Shown: positions 9,067 to 17,629 of the stretch, piece by piece | Layout: each line of letters begins with the position of its first letter | Position numbering within the stretch: the first letter of the stretch is position 1 | DNA from: Vibrio maritimus | GTDB lineage: Bacteria; Pseudomonadota; Gammaproteobacteria; Enterobacterales; Vibrionaceae | Assembly: GCF_021441885.1 (NCBI RefSeq) | Contig: NZ_CP090440.1 | Coordinates: 1-64,000, forward strand | Length of the DNA stretch: 64,000 bases | Direction of reading: 5' to 3' | The notes under the pieces: generated by a model | Seen by the model: the letters and a program-made list of their open reading frames with translations, nothing else | Databases searched by the model: none | Told to the model about the DNA's origin: nothing | Program-made: the position numbers and the translations under genes

Positions 9067-9645
9067 TTGATATACTGGCTACAGCTGATGCAGTCCGCAG
9101 CTTGCATGGCGACCGATAACTTCGACGTGGCGCATCTCACCGAAATTGACCCATTATGGGACGATGACGAACTGGCCTTTATCTTAAACCCAGAGGCCAT
9201 CTTATTTGGGAACCCCGCAGCGCAGCTCGCTTGCGTCCCCGAGGCCATCGCCACCACCAGTAACACCGTACTGCCCTTTAATGTTCTGTTTTGGTGTTTA
9301 GGCTCACAAGGGAGCGCTTACCCTCTCACGGGGAACACGAACTATCGAGACACCCCTATACAAGCGGGCACACTCATTATGGAAAGGCTCAATTACAAAC
9401 TGCATCGACAAGGGATTGTGTGGGAAACACGAGGCGAAGATGGCGCGGTGTGTTATCAACACACAACCCCCATTCTCCCCAAATCACGATATCGGTATCA
9501 AATGAGCCCTCCCTACCCTGACGCTGGATGGTGTCATCCCTACACAACCACTACGGCGATTTGGGAAATGGGTCATGACAACCCTACAACAGGGGACAAT
9601 TTTGGATTCGTATAGTGGCGAAAACGTAACTGTGTCTTCTTATAG
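9067..9645 (+). pseudogene. traU: TraU, C-terminal part
   Basis: F-type conjugative pilus assembly protein, normally periplasmic and about 330 residues. The C-terminal 190 or so residues remain. TraU features are clear: MQSAACM, EIDPLWDDDELAFILNPEAILFGNPAAQLAC, LFWCLGSQGSAYPLTG, RLNYKLHRQG and the GDNFGFV...WRKRNC end. Two lesions are seen. The IS6 element at 8195-9053 removes the N-terminus, and an in-frame TAG at 9613-9615 stops the frame ten codons before the likely original stop at 9643-9645 (probably a CAG change). Conserved cysteines remain. This shows that the ancestor carried an F-like transfer system. Confidence 0.85.
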
Positions 9646-9702
9646 GAACACCAAGTACACACGCCACTATGTTTTCATTTTTGATTGAATTAAAAGGGAC
9701 AT

Positions 9703-10005
9703 TGTTTTATCGCGAGCCTTCACACTCTAACGATACAAATATTGGAAAAGGAGTCCAGTGTCCAAAAACGGTGATATCAGTCAGCTATACCAACGGCTTG
9801 CCTCTCGATATGCCAAAAAATACAGCTAAAAGAAAGCGAGCAGGAGAGCGGGGCCCGGCTCGCTAAAATGAATGTATCAAAGTGAATATTATGGTTAGAC
9901 ATAAACATACTAATACAATATTCACTCAAACGCATATCAACTTTCCCCAATTTTTTCACAGAAAGTCACACTTTCCTTTCAATTCCACAGCATTTATAGG
10001 GAAAA
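9703..10005. repeat. Three-copy plasmid repeat, copy A
   Basis: About 300 bases that recur, diverged, at 11390-11706 and 52470-52790. The shared order is: cacactctaacgatacaaatattggaaaaggagtccag; a hairpin (agcgagc ... gctcgct, about 9836-9865) whose minus-strand reading ends in a T-rich tract; an AT-rich stretch with actaatacaatattca; and agaaagtcacactttc followed by catttataggga. Copy A lies between traU and the broken secreted-protein gene. It is not an IS by any recognised feature. Confidence 0.7.
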
Positions 10006-10312
10006 TTCAAGTGAAGTCAATAAACTTGGACAAGGTAATACTGTAGGAAGTGCTTATACATCTGGGGATGCTCAAATTGTTGGTGGCACTTGTCAAAGTA
10101 CAGGCACTTTAAACGCTTTCGCGACGTGTGATTACGTTATCGAGAGTCAAGGAGGAAAAGGCACGCTTCACCTTAACGACTCAAAATCTATCTCTATCAA
10201 CCCTCAAACGAATTCCGATGGAAACCGTTCAGGTAGCGCTGGCTCTTTCAGCTTGCTGTCTGCGTTGGCGTTAATGACTTTAGGAGTTCGTCGCCGACTT
10301 TTGAAGGAGTAA
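10004..10312 (+). pseudogene. C-terminal end of a surface protein with GlyGly-CTERM-like tail
   Basis: The open frame lacks a plausible start and continues out of repeat copy A, so this is the 3' remnant of a larger gene. About 100 residues remain: a Gly/Ser/Thr-rich stretch with two Cys (GGTCQSTG, FATCDYVI), then SGSAGSFSLLSALALMTLGVRRRLLKE-type tail, namely a Gly/Ser motif, a hydrophobic segment and a basic end. This tail architecture is that of GlyGly-CTERM sorting signals processed by rhombosortase in Vibrio and relatives. The passenger domain is lost, so the original function is unknown. Confidence 0.6.
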
Positions 10313-10314
10313 AC

Positions 10315-10560
10315 ATGCACCCTTACCAAGAACAATCTAAAAAAAAGTACTATTTAAAACTTGCCCAACAAGCCGCAGAGCTAGAGCGTGATCATCAGTA
10401 CGAGAATGCCGCCATGATGTGGAAACAAGTCTCCTATCTGGCTTCTCACCCTGAGAACAAATTATGGGCAGAGAACCGCCATGACTTTTGCTTAAGATAC
10501 CGGCCTATTATGTCCCTAATAAGGCGAGGACGCCCTAGAAACCTCGACACCCTAAGATAA
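10315..10560 (+). CDS. ANR-family regulator
   Basis: An 81-residue protein of the ANR (AraC negative regulator) family. The pattern is typical: YLKLAQQAAELERDHQYENAAMMW followed by a short helix and NKLWAENRHDFCLRY. Members such as Aar in enteroaggregative E. coli bind AraC-family activators and damp virulence and conjugation genes. A strong ribosome site (GAAGGAG) sits just upstream, overlapping the previous stop. It is common next to conjugation genes on enteric and Vibrio plasmids. No AraC-type partner is in this window. Confidence 0.8.
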   Translation: MHPYQEQSKKKYYLKLAQQAAELERDHQYENAAMMWKQVSYLASHPENKLWAENRHDFCLRYRPIMSLIRRGRPRNLDTLR

Positions 10561-10709
10561 TGCTATTAATGGAGTTCACTCGTCACTATCGATAAATTTC
10601 ATTCAGTACACACCATCAATCTTCTTAAAATACTCAGCTCAATGTCTGGGTATTTTTTACGCCTTTCCCAGAGCCTTAATAGTAACAAAATAGCCAAAAG
10701 GAGCGCGCA

Positions 10710-10865
10710 ATGAACAATTTTCATGACTATATTCCGGAGCTACACAAAAAGACATTTCAGGAAGGCGAGCGTCATAAAACTCGGGAAAAGAATAGAGCAA
10801 AACAAGTTTTACGGACATTGTTCGGCTTTATTGCGGACTTCAACTTAAGAGCGAACGCCATGTAA
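10710..10865 (+). CDS. Small basic protein (51 residues), unknown
   Basis: Starts MNNFHDYIPELHKK and ends FNLRANAM. A strong ribosome site (AAAAGGAGCG) precedes the ATG at 10710. It is rich in Lys, Arg and Glu, helical, with no membrane segment. No family recognised. It lies between the ANR regulator and a small membrane protein, all reading rightward, probably one plasmid transcript. Confidence 0.5.
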   Translation: MNNFHDYIPELHKKTFQEGERHKTREKNRAKQVLRTLFGFIADFNLRANAM

Positions 10866-10899
10866 GTCGTTCGCCTATTTACCCGGGAGCCTTGAGTCT

Positions 10900-11082
10900 A
10901 TGGGCACACTCCTTATCGACCTCCTACTAACCGCCATCGTCTTCTCTGTACTCACGATTAGCTTTACCAAAAAGCAGCTCATCACTCCTAATTATTTACT
11001 TCATCGATGGGTGCAAGTCATTGTCGTAAATAGTTTGCTTTTACTTTGGGGGGTATGTTTAGCCATTCCTTCCTTTACCTAG
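10900..11082 (+). CDS. Small two-span membrane protein (60 residues)
   Basis: Two hydrophobic segments (LLIDLLLTAIVFSVLTISF and VIVVNSLLLLWGVCLAI) flank a short basic loop. The ATG at 10900 follows a GGGAGCC ribosome site. Not recognised; small proteins like this are common in conjugation regions. It follows the 51-residue gene by 34 bp in the same direction. Confidence 0.5.
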   Translation: MGTLLIDLLLTAIVFSVLTISFTKKQLITPNYLLHRWVQVIVVNSLLLLWGVCLAIPSFT

Positions 11083-11100
11083 CCATTACTCATTACGCTG

Positions 11101-11526
11101 ATGGGATTGGTGTACTCATACGGTTTTGCCTGCGTATTACCAGGACACCCAAACTTGACGTTAATGCCTTCTCTATTCGAACGAGAGTGGAACGTCCATT
11201 TGACCAACATTGAAACGCCGTTCAATCGTGTGGTCTATCGAGACTTAATTGCGCTTATTCACAAGATGCCATCGTATCGAGTCCATCGTTTAGTCCTCAC
11301 CTCCCCACTGTTGGCCAAGGATAGAGGGTTTCGAAATACGGACATTTTAGCCATGCATGGCACCATAGTTGAAAGGAAAGTGTCGTCGTTTTATCGCGCT
11401 CCTCTACAAGCTTTCACACTCTATCGATACAAATATTGGAAAAGGAGTCCAGTATTTAAAAACAGCGATATTAGTCAGAGATATCAACTACTTCTCTCTC
11501 GAGATACCGAGAAAAAGAACAGGTAA
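11101..11526 (+). CDS. Unknown 141-residue protein within repeat copy B
   Basis: Not recognised. The frame reads YSYGFACVLPGHPNLTLMPS, then YRDLIALIHKMPSYR, and ends RYKYWKRSPVFKNSDIS...DTEKKNR. Copy C at 52310-52560 encodes the same protein start but lacks about 38 residues between two 'tatcg' repeats and has a stop in place of the Trp in KYWKR, so C is a degraded version. Copy A retains only the end. The longest version is here. No signal peptide or membrane segment is evident. A TTG or GTG start could apply; the ATG at 11101 lacks a strong ribosome site. Confidence 0.4.
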   Translation: MGLVYSYGFACVLPGHPNLTLMPSLFEREWNVHLTNIETPFNRVVYRDLIALIHKMPSYRVHRLVLTSPLLAKDRGFRNTDILAMHGTIVERKVSSFYRAPLQAFTLYRYKYWKRSPVFKNSDISQRYQLLLSRDTEKKNR

Positions 11527-11706
11527 AAAAAAGCGAGCGGAGAGGCCCAGCTCGCTAATAAGCATGTATCAGAATGAATATTGTAAGTTTGACCTAGACA
11601 CACTAATACAATATACACCTAAGCGCATATTAACTTTTCCAGTTTTTCGCAGGAAATCACACTTTGATTTCAATGCAACCGCATTTATAAGGAATCGTGA
11701 CTCAGC
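11110..11706. repeat. Three-copy plasmid repeat, copy B (interrupted by IS6)
   Basis: The most complete copy. The match to copy C begins at tcatacggttttgcctgcg and ends at cgtgactcagc, where the IS6 element starts at 11707. Copy C continues past this point into gcaggtagcccac, so C shows the uninterrupted site. The hairpin at about 11528-11555 (agcgagc ... gctcgct) reads on the minus strand as a stem followed by eight T, like an intrinsic terminator. Confidence 0.7.
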
Positions 11707-12511
11707 GGTTCTGTCGCAAATATAGATTAAAGCGCGTCAATGCTGGTCACCAGATACAATTAGTCTATGAGTGAATAAAATTTTCGCAGGCTGTTTCCCC
11801 TGTTAGATTAACTTGACCGCGTTTAATCATCGTCCACAACTCTCGACCGTGAAGGCTCGCTGTGGTTCCTTTTAATGACTTCCAACCAAGAGCCTGACGC
11901 GTCTTATGTTTTACCCAACGATGACTTTGTTCCATAATATTGTTTAAGTATTTGATATCCAGGATCTCTGTCAGTGACAACATAAAGAAGCCAGTTAGCC
12001 AAAGTTATACATTCATTGCATCAAGCGCAGCGTAATTACTTTTACTTCCATCAATGACCACTTTCTCTGGTAAGCCGTGTTGAGCTATCGCCTTATTCAG
12101 AAAGGCTTTGGCGGCTGCTTCATCTCGAGTTGGGCTCAGATAATAATCGATAGCGTCACCAAATTTATCAACGGCTCGATAGTAATAAAACCATTCACCC
12201 TTAATTTTGATATACGTCTCGTCCATCCGCCACGAGCTCGATACCGACTTCTTTTTACGTCTGACTTTATGCTCCAAAATCGGCGTGAATTTGATGACCT
12301 ACCGGTTAATAGTCGCATGGTCAATGGTGATGCCACGCTCCTTCTGTATTTCTTCAATCTCGCGATAACTGAGCTTGTAAGCTAGGTAATAACGGATGGT
12401 TTCAAGAATAACTTCAGAGGGGAAGTGGCAACCTTTAAACATTAATATTCAGAGTGTTAAGTAGATATTGGGTAGATCTTAACCTAGAATGCCAAACTTT
12501 GCGACACAACC
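11707..12511 (-). mobile_element. IS6-family element (subtype A), complete ends
   Basis: An 805 bp element with ends ggttctgtcgcaaatatag (11707) and tttgcgacacaacc (12498-12511). Nearly identical at its 11707 end to the copy at 1-389. It is inserted between repeat copy B and a relic of a subtype B element whose end starts at 12512. Confidence 0.88.
11765..12442 (-). pseudogene. IS6-family transposase with two nonsense codons
   Basis: A single reading frame of 225 codons from the ATG at 12442 (MFKGCHFPSEVILETI) to the stop at 11765. Two in-frame stops interrupt it. One TAG follows TIDHATINR, where relatives have Trp. One TAA follows ALDAMNV, where the copy at position 2 has Gln. The DDE motifs MDETYIKIKG, VVIDGSKSN and NNIMEQSHRW are still present. 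There are no frameshifts, so decay is recent and by point changes. The intact-looking copy at the window start could supply transposase for its ends. Confidence 0.88.
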
Positions 12512-12603
12512 ACCAATCATCACCACAGACGATGATAGTTCCAACCTTGAGCTGAGTTTTTGCAACAACCCCACCTAAAACACTAAACTTTGCGACAAAG
12601 CCC
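12512..12603. mobile_element. Nested IS6 end remnants
   Basis: 12512-12571 is the 60-base left end of a subtype B IS6 in reverse orientation (same as 8195-8255). It is followed directly by aaactttgcgacaaagccc (12584-12602), a subtype A-like end. Three IS6 termini therefore abut within 100 bases, recording successive insertions into one spot. Confidence 0.75.
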
Positions 12604-12777
12604 GACAGAACTCACTTCTTGAATATGAGACTAGTGGCATAAAACGGAATATAAGTCACAGACATCACAAATTATAGGTTTTAAACTATTGACATTGGTC
12701 TGTCATATGAGTGGCGCTAATCGCAAAGAAGCTTACTCTTTCAATTCTTATTCCTTTTTAGGTTAATTAGAGAGTCT

Positions 12778-15255
12778 ATGATGAAATTAAAATTGCGCTT
12801 TTGGAGTTTTCTGGTAACGACAATATTTTTTTCTATTAACTCTTATGCAGAGATTATGTATCACTACGAGCAAAGCTTACAGTGCCCTAGTAACTTTCGG
12901 AAAGCTGTTTTCGAAGAGGTCAATCGAGATAAAGAATCTATATGTTCAACCATAGGGCCATGGGACATATATGTTTATGCAACTGGAAAAATTGATGGTG
13001 GAAATAACATTTATGGATATGGTTGTAATATTACTGAGGGTGACTTTACTAGTGCAGGGATGAGTATATGTGTCGTTGCCCCATGTACTAGTGAAACAGA
13101 TAATGGCTCCACGTGCAAAATACAAGACAACACTAGATTAAGAAATTTAGAGAACTCAGCTGATAAAGTAGCAGATCTACTGAAGGATTATAATCGAGTT
13201 AATTTCTCGGTATGGAATGGAAGTTGGACGCGTAACATTGTATTACCTACTACAACTAGAAATGGGGTTGTAATTTCATTATTAAGAGATTCTGATTGGA
13301 AAACCCACCTTCATGTAAATGGTAAGTCTTATCAGCCCAATAAAGGAGAAAAGATAACCTTTTCTTACCATAACGGGGAATGGATAGAAGGGGTTACCCT
13401 CGATGAACACCGAGTTGGTTTTTATGGTAAAGGTTCTACTGGATTTCCATACTTTATTGATACAAAAAATAATAAGGTTAAGTATTTAGTTAAAGACATT
13501 TCGCTAACCTCTCTGATCGGTTTTAGGGTAATGGCACAACGTATTAGTGGCAATGGTTATTTATCTCCTCTGTATGATGTTACGATTTCAGAAAATACGT
13601 CTCTATCTGATTTGGGGTTTAGTAACAACTATGTTACTCGTATATGTATATACAGAGTCGATGGAACTTTAGTTGGGGGGAAGTGTGTCGATGCCTATTA
13701 TGGTCACACCTATAATCCTACATATAAAAAACCTCAATCCTATTTCTACGAGCCCAGTACTACAGCTTATTTACTACTTAGAAATGAAGCTGACGAGAAT
13801 GATTGTGCTTACACTGATTTAGATAATGGCGAATTAAAATTTTCAGGATGTCAATTAAAAGATAACAATTGGTTCGCACATTTAGGAAACGGAGTTTTCA
13901 AGTCTATCTTGACAGGTATGACATTTGATTCTTCAGAATTAAACACTGAAATTACGTTTAAAACATTATTAGAAATTAATGAGGAACTAGATAGTTATGC
14001 AGCTAACTACAACTTAGATGGTGAGCAAAGTGCAGTATTCCAACAACAGAAAGCAAGAGAAATTAGTGTTTTCTATGAAGAATTCTTCATTAACCATCGT
14101 TTGCTAAATAAATATTCTGAAAACCTAACAATATCTATTAATAATGTGGCTTCATTTTCAGGGTTGGATGATTTAATTGACAGTGATGTTTGGAAAGCTA
14201 AATTTGCATCAATATCAAGTAAATCCATCGAGGAGAACTATTTAAAAGGACAATATATTAATTATCTACTTGAGCTCACAAAACGTTTCTATCAGCGAAT
14301 TGATGATAAGTATCCAGAGGTCGGTTTTGAGTTTCTATTAAATAACATCCCTGATTCAATTACTGAAATTGAAGATGCTCACTATCACGACTGGGCAACT
14401 GATATCATTGCATTGGCTTTCATTAAACTAAAAACCCATTATCCAGAACTAGTTAATCAATTTGATTTTGATATTCAATCAGCAAGAGATTATTTATTTG
14501 AAAACAGACATTTCTTAGGGCAAGCGACTATTCCAAGCAATTATAAACAAGTGTTTGAAAACTTTATTGATAAGCGCATATATGAACGACATTTTAGCTT
14601 TGTTACTAGTAAAGCGAAAGATAGCTATCAGCCACTTTATTTTGATATTGAAGTAGAATCTTATCGAGCAACGATGATATTAGTTCTTTGTTATATTGAA
14701 CACTTTTTTGGTAAGACTGTTGTAGATCAATTTATTGCTACAAATTTTTCAAATGGCATTAAAGCTCATAATGCAAGTGTAACTGTATATCAACATATTT
14801 CTGGAGCGTACACCCCAAACTCTTTTGTTCAGTACATGCCTGACATCTATCGAGCTAAAATTACCCGTAAAGTATACGAGCATTTTTCTGATAGTAGCTC
14901 TGCAATGCAGGATTTGATCTTGACTGAACAATCCGGAATATCGCTTGCTTACAAGAGCTTCCCTGTATTTGAATCTATAGCTGCGAAGCAACTCTCAGAA
15001 GCAAAAAAATCAGCATTAAGGTCGCTGAACTATGTGAGTGATGATGGTTTTTTAAAACTTCTCAACTTTTTGTTTACCTTTGATATGTTATTTGGTGTGG
15101 CCAATTTATTAACTGGTAGCTTTGAATCAGCAATAGATGATCTATCTACTAGTTTTGGTCAAAGTGAAGTTGATCAATTTGAAAATGAGTTAAAAAACAT
15201 TACAGATGAAACATTTGAAACTGAAGGGGTTAATAGGATAATGTGTATCCTTTAA
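12778..15255 (+). CDS. Large secreted protein of unknown function (825 residues)
   Basis: Begins with a clear Sec signal peptide (basic start, WSFLVTTIFF core, cleavage after SYA). The N-terminal third is Cys-containing (LQCPSNF, YGYGCNITEG, VAPCTSE, TCKIQ), beta-rich and suggestive of binding modules (NFSVWNGSWTR, RICIYRVDGTLVGGKCVDAYYG). The C-terminal half, from about residue 395, is helical and charged with no obvious catalytic motif; there is no HExxH. No known family recognised. The next gene starts just after its stop and also encodes a secreted protein, so they form an operon. Low GC suggests recent transfer. It may be a delivery, adhesin or toxin-partner protein; this is inference. 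Confidence 0.75.
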   Translation: MMKLKLRFWSFLVTTIFFSINSYAEIMYHYEQSLQCPSNFRKAVFEEVNRDKESICSTIGPWDIYVYATGKIDGGNNIYGYGCNITEGDFTSAGMSICVVAPCTSETDNGSTCKIQDNTRLRNLENSADKVADLLKDYNRVNFSVWNGSWTRNIVLPTTTRNGVVISLLRDSDWKTHLHVNGKSYQPNKGEKITFSYHNGEWIEGVTLDEHRVGFYGKGSTGFPYFIDTKNNKVKYLVKDISLTSLIGFRVMAQRISGNGYLSPLYDVTISENTSLSDLGFSNNYVTRICIYRVDGTLVGGKCVDAYYGHTYNPTYKKPQSYFYEPSTTAYLLLRNEADENDCAYTDLDNGELKFSGCQLKDNNWFAHLGNGVFKSILTGMTFDSSELNTEITFKTLLEINEELDSYAANYNLDGEQSAVFQQQKAREISVFYEEFFINHRLLNKYSENLTISINNVASFSGLDDLIDSDVWKAKFASISSKSIEENYLKGQYINYLLELTKRFYQRIDDKYPEVGFEFLLNNIPDSITEIEDAHYHDWATDIIALAFIKLKTHYPELVNQFDFDIQSARDYLFENRHFLGQATIPSNYKQVFENFIDKRIYERHFSFVTSKAKDSYQPLYFDIEVESYRATMILVLCYIEHFFGKTVVDQFIATNFSNGIKAHNASVTVYQHISGAYTPNSFVQYMPDIYRAKITRKVYEHFSDSSSAMQDLILTEQSGISLAYKSFPVFESIAAKQLSEAKKSALRSLNYVSDDGFLKLLNFLFTFDMLFGVANLLTGSFESAIDDLSTSFGQSEVDQFENELKNITDETFETEGVNRIMCIL

Positions 15256-15272
15256 TGAAAGGAAGCAATGTT

Positions 15273-16118
15273 ATGAGTATAAAAAACTTAATATTGATAG
15301 TGAGCTCATTGTTTGGGATAAGCTCTTTTTCTTACGCCGCTGTAGATTTTGTCAATATTCTTAATTTGCCAACGTCTGATATCAATAAAATCGAATCTTC
15401 AATGGCAAGAAGCTTATTAAAACAACAGAGTTCTATAATAACTAAACGCGGTTCAGTCAAATTAACGACCGAAGAGAAGGCCAAAATTGGAGGGTATACA
15501 ACCACACCTGCAAACTATGATATTGCTTTTGATGACCCTCTATCGGGTGATTTAACAGGACTAGCTAATAATATAGCTTTTCGTAATGCGACTAAAAAAC
15601 TTCCGGGAGCTCAAGGTATTGATATATACAGCGCCCAAAAGATTGGAACTAATGGACCAAAACCAGAAGAAGGCGACTATGTTGTTGCAAATGGCCGTCC
15701 ATGGTCATTTACATCAAATGAGTATACAGCAGGTCGATTTGGTCAAGCTAAGTTAAGTGACCCTGTAGCATCGCCCACTGAGCAAGTCGCTATCTATAAA
15801 GTTAACGCATATAGTGCAAAGCCAATTGGTGGCATTAGCACTATTTCTAAAGAAGTTGAGTATGTATATCCATCAGGTTCTGCTTTTAGAGTTAAAGGAG
15901 TTACACAGTCTACATTAAAAAATGGTAAAATATTTTCTGAAATAACATTGGTAGAGGTTGATGCTGTCCCCATTGATGCAACCATAATACATTACAAAGG
16001 AGGAATGCCATTAACGAAAGAGGCAATCGAAGCTGTTGATATTCAAATTAGACTAAAAACAATTGAAAGTGAAGAAGCTGAAATTTCAGGTGCAACTTGT
16101 AGAAATTTCGTAAGCTAG
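15273..16118 (+). CDS. Secreted protein with ADP-ribosyltransferase-like features
   Basis: A 281-residue protein from the ATG at 15273, which has GAAAGGAAG 8 bp upstream; in-frame starts further up (15243, 15255) overlap the previous gene. The signal peptide is MSIKNLILIV...SSFSYA. After a linker the protein shows IDIYSAQKI, WSFTSNEYTAGRFG (like the S-T-S strand of R-S-E class ADP-ribosyltransferases) and KEVEYVYPSGSAFRV, which matches the E-x-E loop pattern (E194 and E196) followed by the usual F-x-V strand. The Arg normally found in the first strand (YR) is Ser120 here, so activity is uncertain. Known relatives modify host proteins with NAD. The assignment is from motif order only; a non-enzymatic beta protein is possible. 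Confidence 0.55.
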   Translation: MSIKNLILIVSSLFGISSFSYAAVDFVNILNLPTSDINKIESSMARSLLKQQSSIITKRGSVKLTTEEKAKIGGYTTTPANYDIAFDDPLSGDLTGLANNIAFRNATKKLPGAQGIDIYSAQKIGTNGPKPEEGDYVVANGRPWSFTSNEYTAGRFGQAKLSDPVASPTEQVAIYKVNAYSAKPIGGISTISKEVEYVYPSGSAFRVKGVTQSTLKNGKIFSEITLVEVDAVPIDATIIHYKGGMPLTKEAIEAVDIQIRLKTIESEEAEISGATCRNFVS

Positions 16119-16124
16119 CGGGCC

Positions 16125-16269
16125 TTTGTTGAAAAACTTCGTGGCGAAATGAGTTCAGCGTTTCAACGGTCACCTTGGTTAACATTTTTCGGAAGTCATC
16201 AAAATCAGATTCAGTCTTAATTGACTTTACTGCTTCACGAGCAAAAGCTTCAAGTGCTTTCTTATCCAT
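16125..16269 (-). pseudogene. IS256-family transposase, N-terminal remnant
   Basis: The start MDKKALEAFAREAVKSIKTESDF...MLTKVTVET is the conserved N-terminus of IS256-type (MULE superfamily) transposases. Only about 40 recognisable residues remain, with a degraded extension. The start codon sits immediately beside the IS5 element at 16272. The catalytic core is absent. Confidence 0.7.
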
Positions 16270-16271
16270 AT

Positions 16272-17300
16272 GGCTTTGTTGCGTAAATCGATGGAACTAA
16301 ATCCGGAAGTTACGAGCTGATCGGCTACATCAGTTAATCACCGTAGCCTTATGCCAAAACCTCGTTACAAAACAACTAACTGGAAACAGTACAACAAAGC
16401 CCTAATCAACCGTGGTTCACTCACTTTCTGGATTGATGAGGAAGCAAAGCAAACAGAGCAAGCGCGGCAGGCCTCGTCGATTCAACGACCTAGCCATTAC
16501 TACTGCACTGATGGTAAAACGCGTTTTCTCTATGCCATTGAGAGCGCTGCAAGGTTTTCTAGACTCAGTATTTAAGCTGGCTAACATACCGCTTATTTGT
16601 CCGCATGACACCTGTATAAACCGTCGAGCTAAGGAAGTTGAGATTTCATTTAAAACTAAAACCAGAAGTGCGATACAGTACCTGGCCATTGATGCCACTG
16701 GTCTCAAGGTTTATGGTGAAGGTGAATGGAAGGTCAAGAAGCACGGTGCTGACGGGAAGCGTAGAGTCTGGAGAAAGCTGCATTTAGCCGTCGACACCAG
16801 TACTCATGAGATAATAGCAGCAGAACTAAGTTTATCCCATGTCACTGATGCAGTAGTCCTTCCTAATTTGCTCAAGCAAACACGTCGACGAATCATCGAG
16901 ATATCTGGAGATGGTGCTACAACACCAAGGACTGCCATGATGCCATACGGATTAAGCGAGCGGTTCCGCTTATCCCACAAGAGAAGGGGCAGCCTTCTGG
17001 GAACAAAGACATCCTCGTAATTTAGCAGTGGGTTGCCAAAAGCTCTACGACTCTAACAAGAAGTGGAAAAAACGGTATGGTTATCACAAGCGTTCGCTCT
17101 CTGAAACAGCCATGTATCGTGTGAAGCAGTTGCTAGGTGGGAGGTTAAGCCTGAGAAACTACAATGCTCAGGAAACCTACGCCATGATTAAAGCGTTTAA
17201 CAAGCTTACAGGGCTTGGTATGCCTGAAATTCAGTTTGTTGTTTAAGAATTACTCAATTTCGGACGGTTTGATTTTCTGTCCGAATTACGCAACAAAGCC
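16272..17300 (+). mobile_element. IS5-family element, copy 1
   Basis: Inverted ends ggctttgttgcgtaa (16272) and ttacgcaacaaagcc (17286-17300) bound a 1.03 kb element. It is inserted between the IS256 remnant and the SprT-like gene remnant. Related copies are at 42955-43728 (5' truncated), 49318-49385 (end only) and 50041-50957 (a more distant relative). Confidence 0.88.
16351..17246 (+). pseudogene. IS5-family transposase, frameshifted
   Basis: DDE transposase beginning MPKPRYKTTNWKQYNKALIN. Comparison with the copies at 42907-43674 and 50094-50876 shows at least two frame changes: a small deletion near 16445-16470 (after the WIDEEA stretch) and a missing base near 16915, where the copy at 43341 reads GDGAYNTKDCHDA in frame. 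Further changes occur near 17000. Catalytic regions LAIDATGLKVYGEGEW and SGDGA are visible in separate frames. The protein cannot be made as one chain. Confidence 0.88.
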
Positions 17301-17305
17301 ACTCT

Positions 17306-17629
17306 ATGTCTGACTACATCACCAAAGACAGTCTATTTGACCAGATGTGTCAATCGATCTTAACCAGTGACTTTCGGATTTCCTGGGCAGATAAGTACCC
17401 CGTAAGAGAAAAGGTTCAAGAGGCCATTGAAGATATCAGCAATGAACTTGAAGCTTGGGGAGTAGACATCATCAAAAATGAAGAGGGTATGCTCATCATC
17501 GATATGCCAGAGCCAGTACAAACTCGTCAAAAATACTCATGCCCTCAGTGTGCGGTTAACGTCTGGGGAAAAGCAGGATTACACCTTATATGTGGTGATT
17601 GCCAGGTAGACTTTGTTGTCATTGACTAA
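17306..17629 (+). pseudogene. SprT-like protein, C-terminal half
   Basis: 107 residues. The end YSCPQCAVNVWGKAGLHLICGDC is the zinc ribbon found at the C-terminus of plasmid-borne SprT-like putative metallopeptidases, and the start (DSLFDQMCQSILTSDFRISWADKYP) matches the segment before it in those proteins. The HExxH zinc-protease half is missing and the IS5 element ends 5 bp before the ATG, so the IS has probably replaced the N-terminal half and the ATG is incidental. Such genes sit in leading regions of conjugative plasmids. It could instead be translated as a small zinc-ribbon protein. Confidence 0.6.

Noticed and set aside
9669..9866. 65-residue open frame in repeat copy A
   Set aside because: Its frame is not the one shared by copies B and C, and ends at the hairpin; it looks like chance coding.
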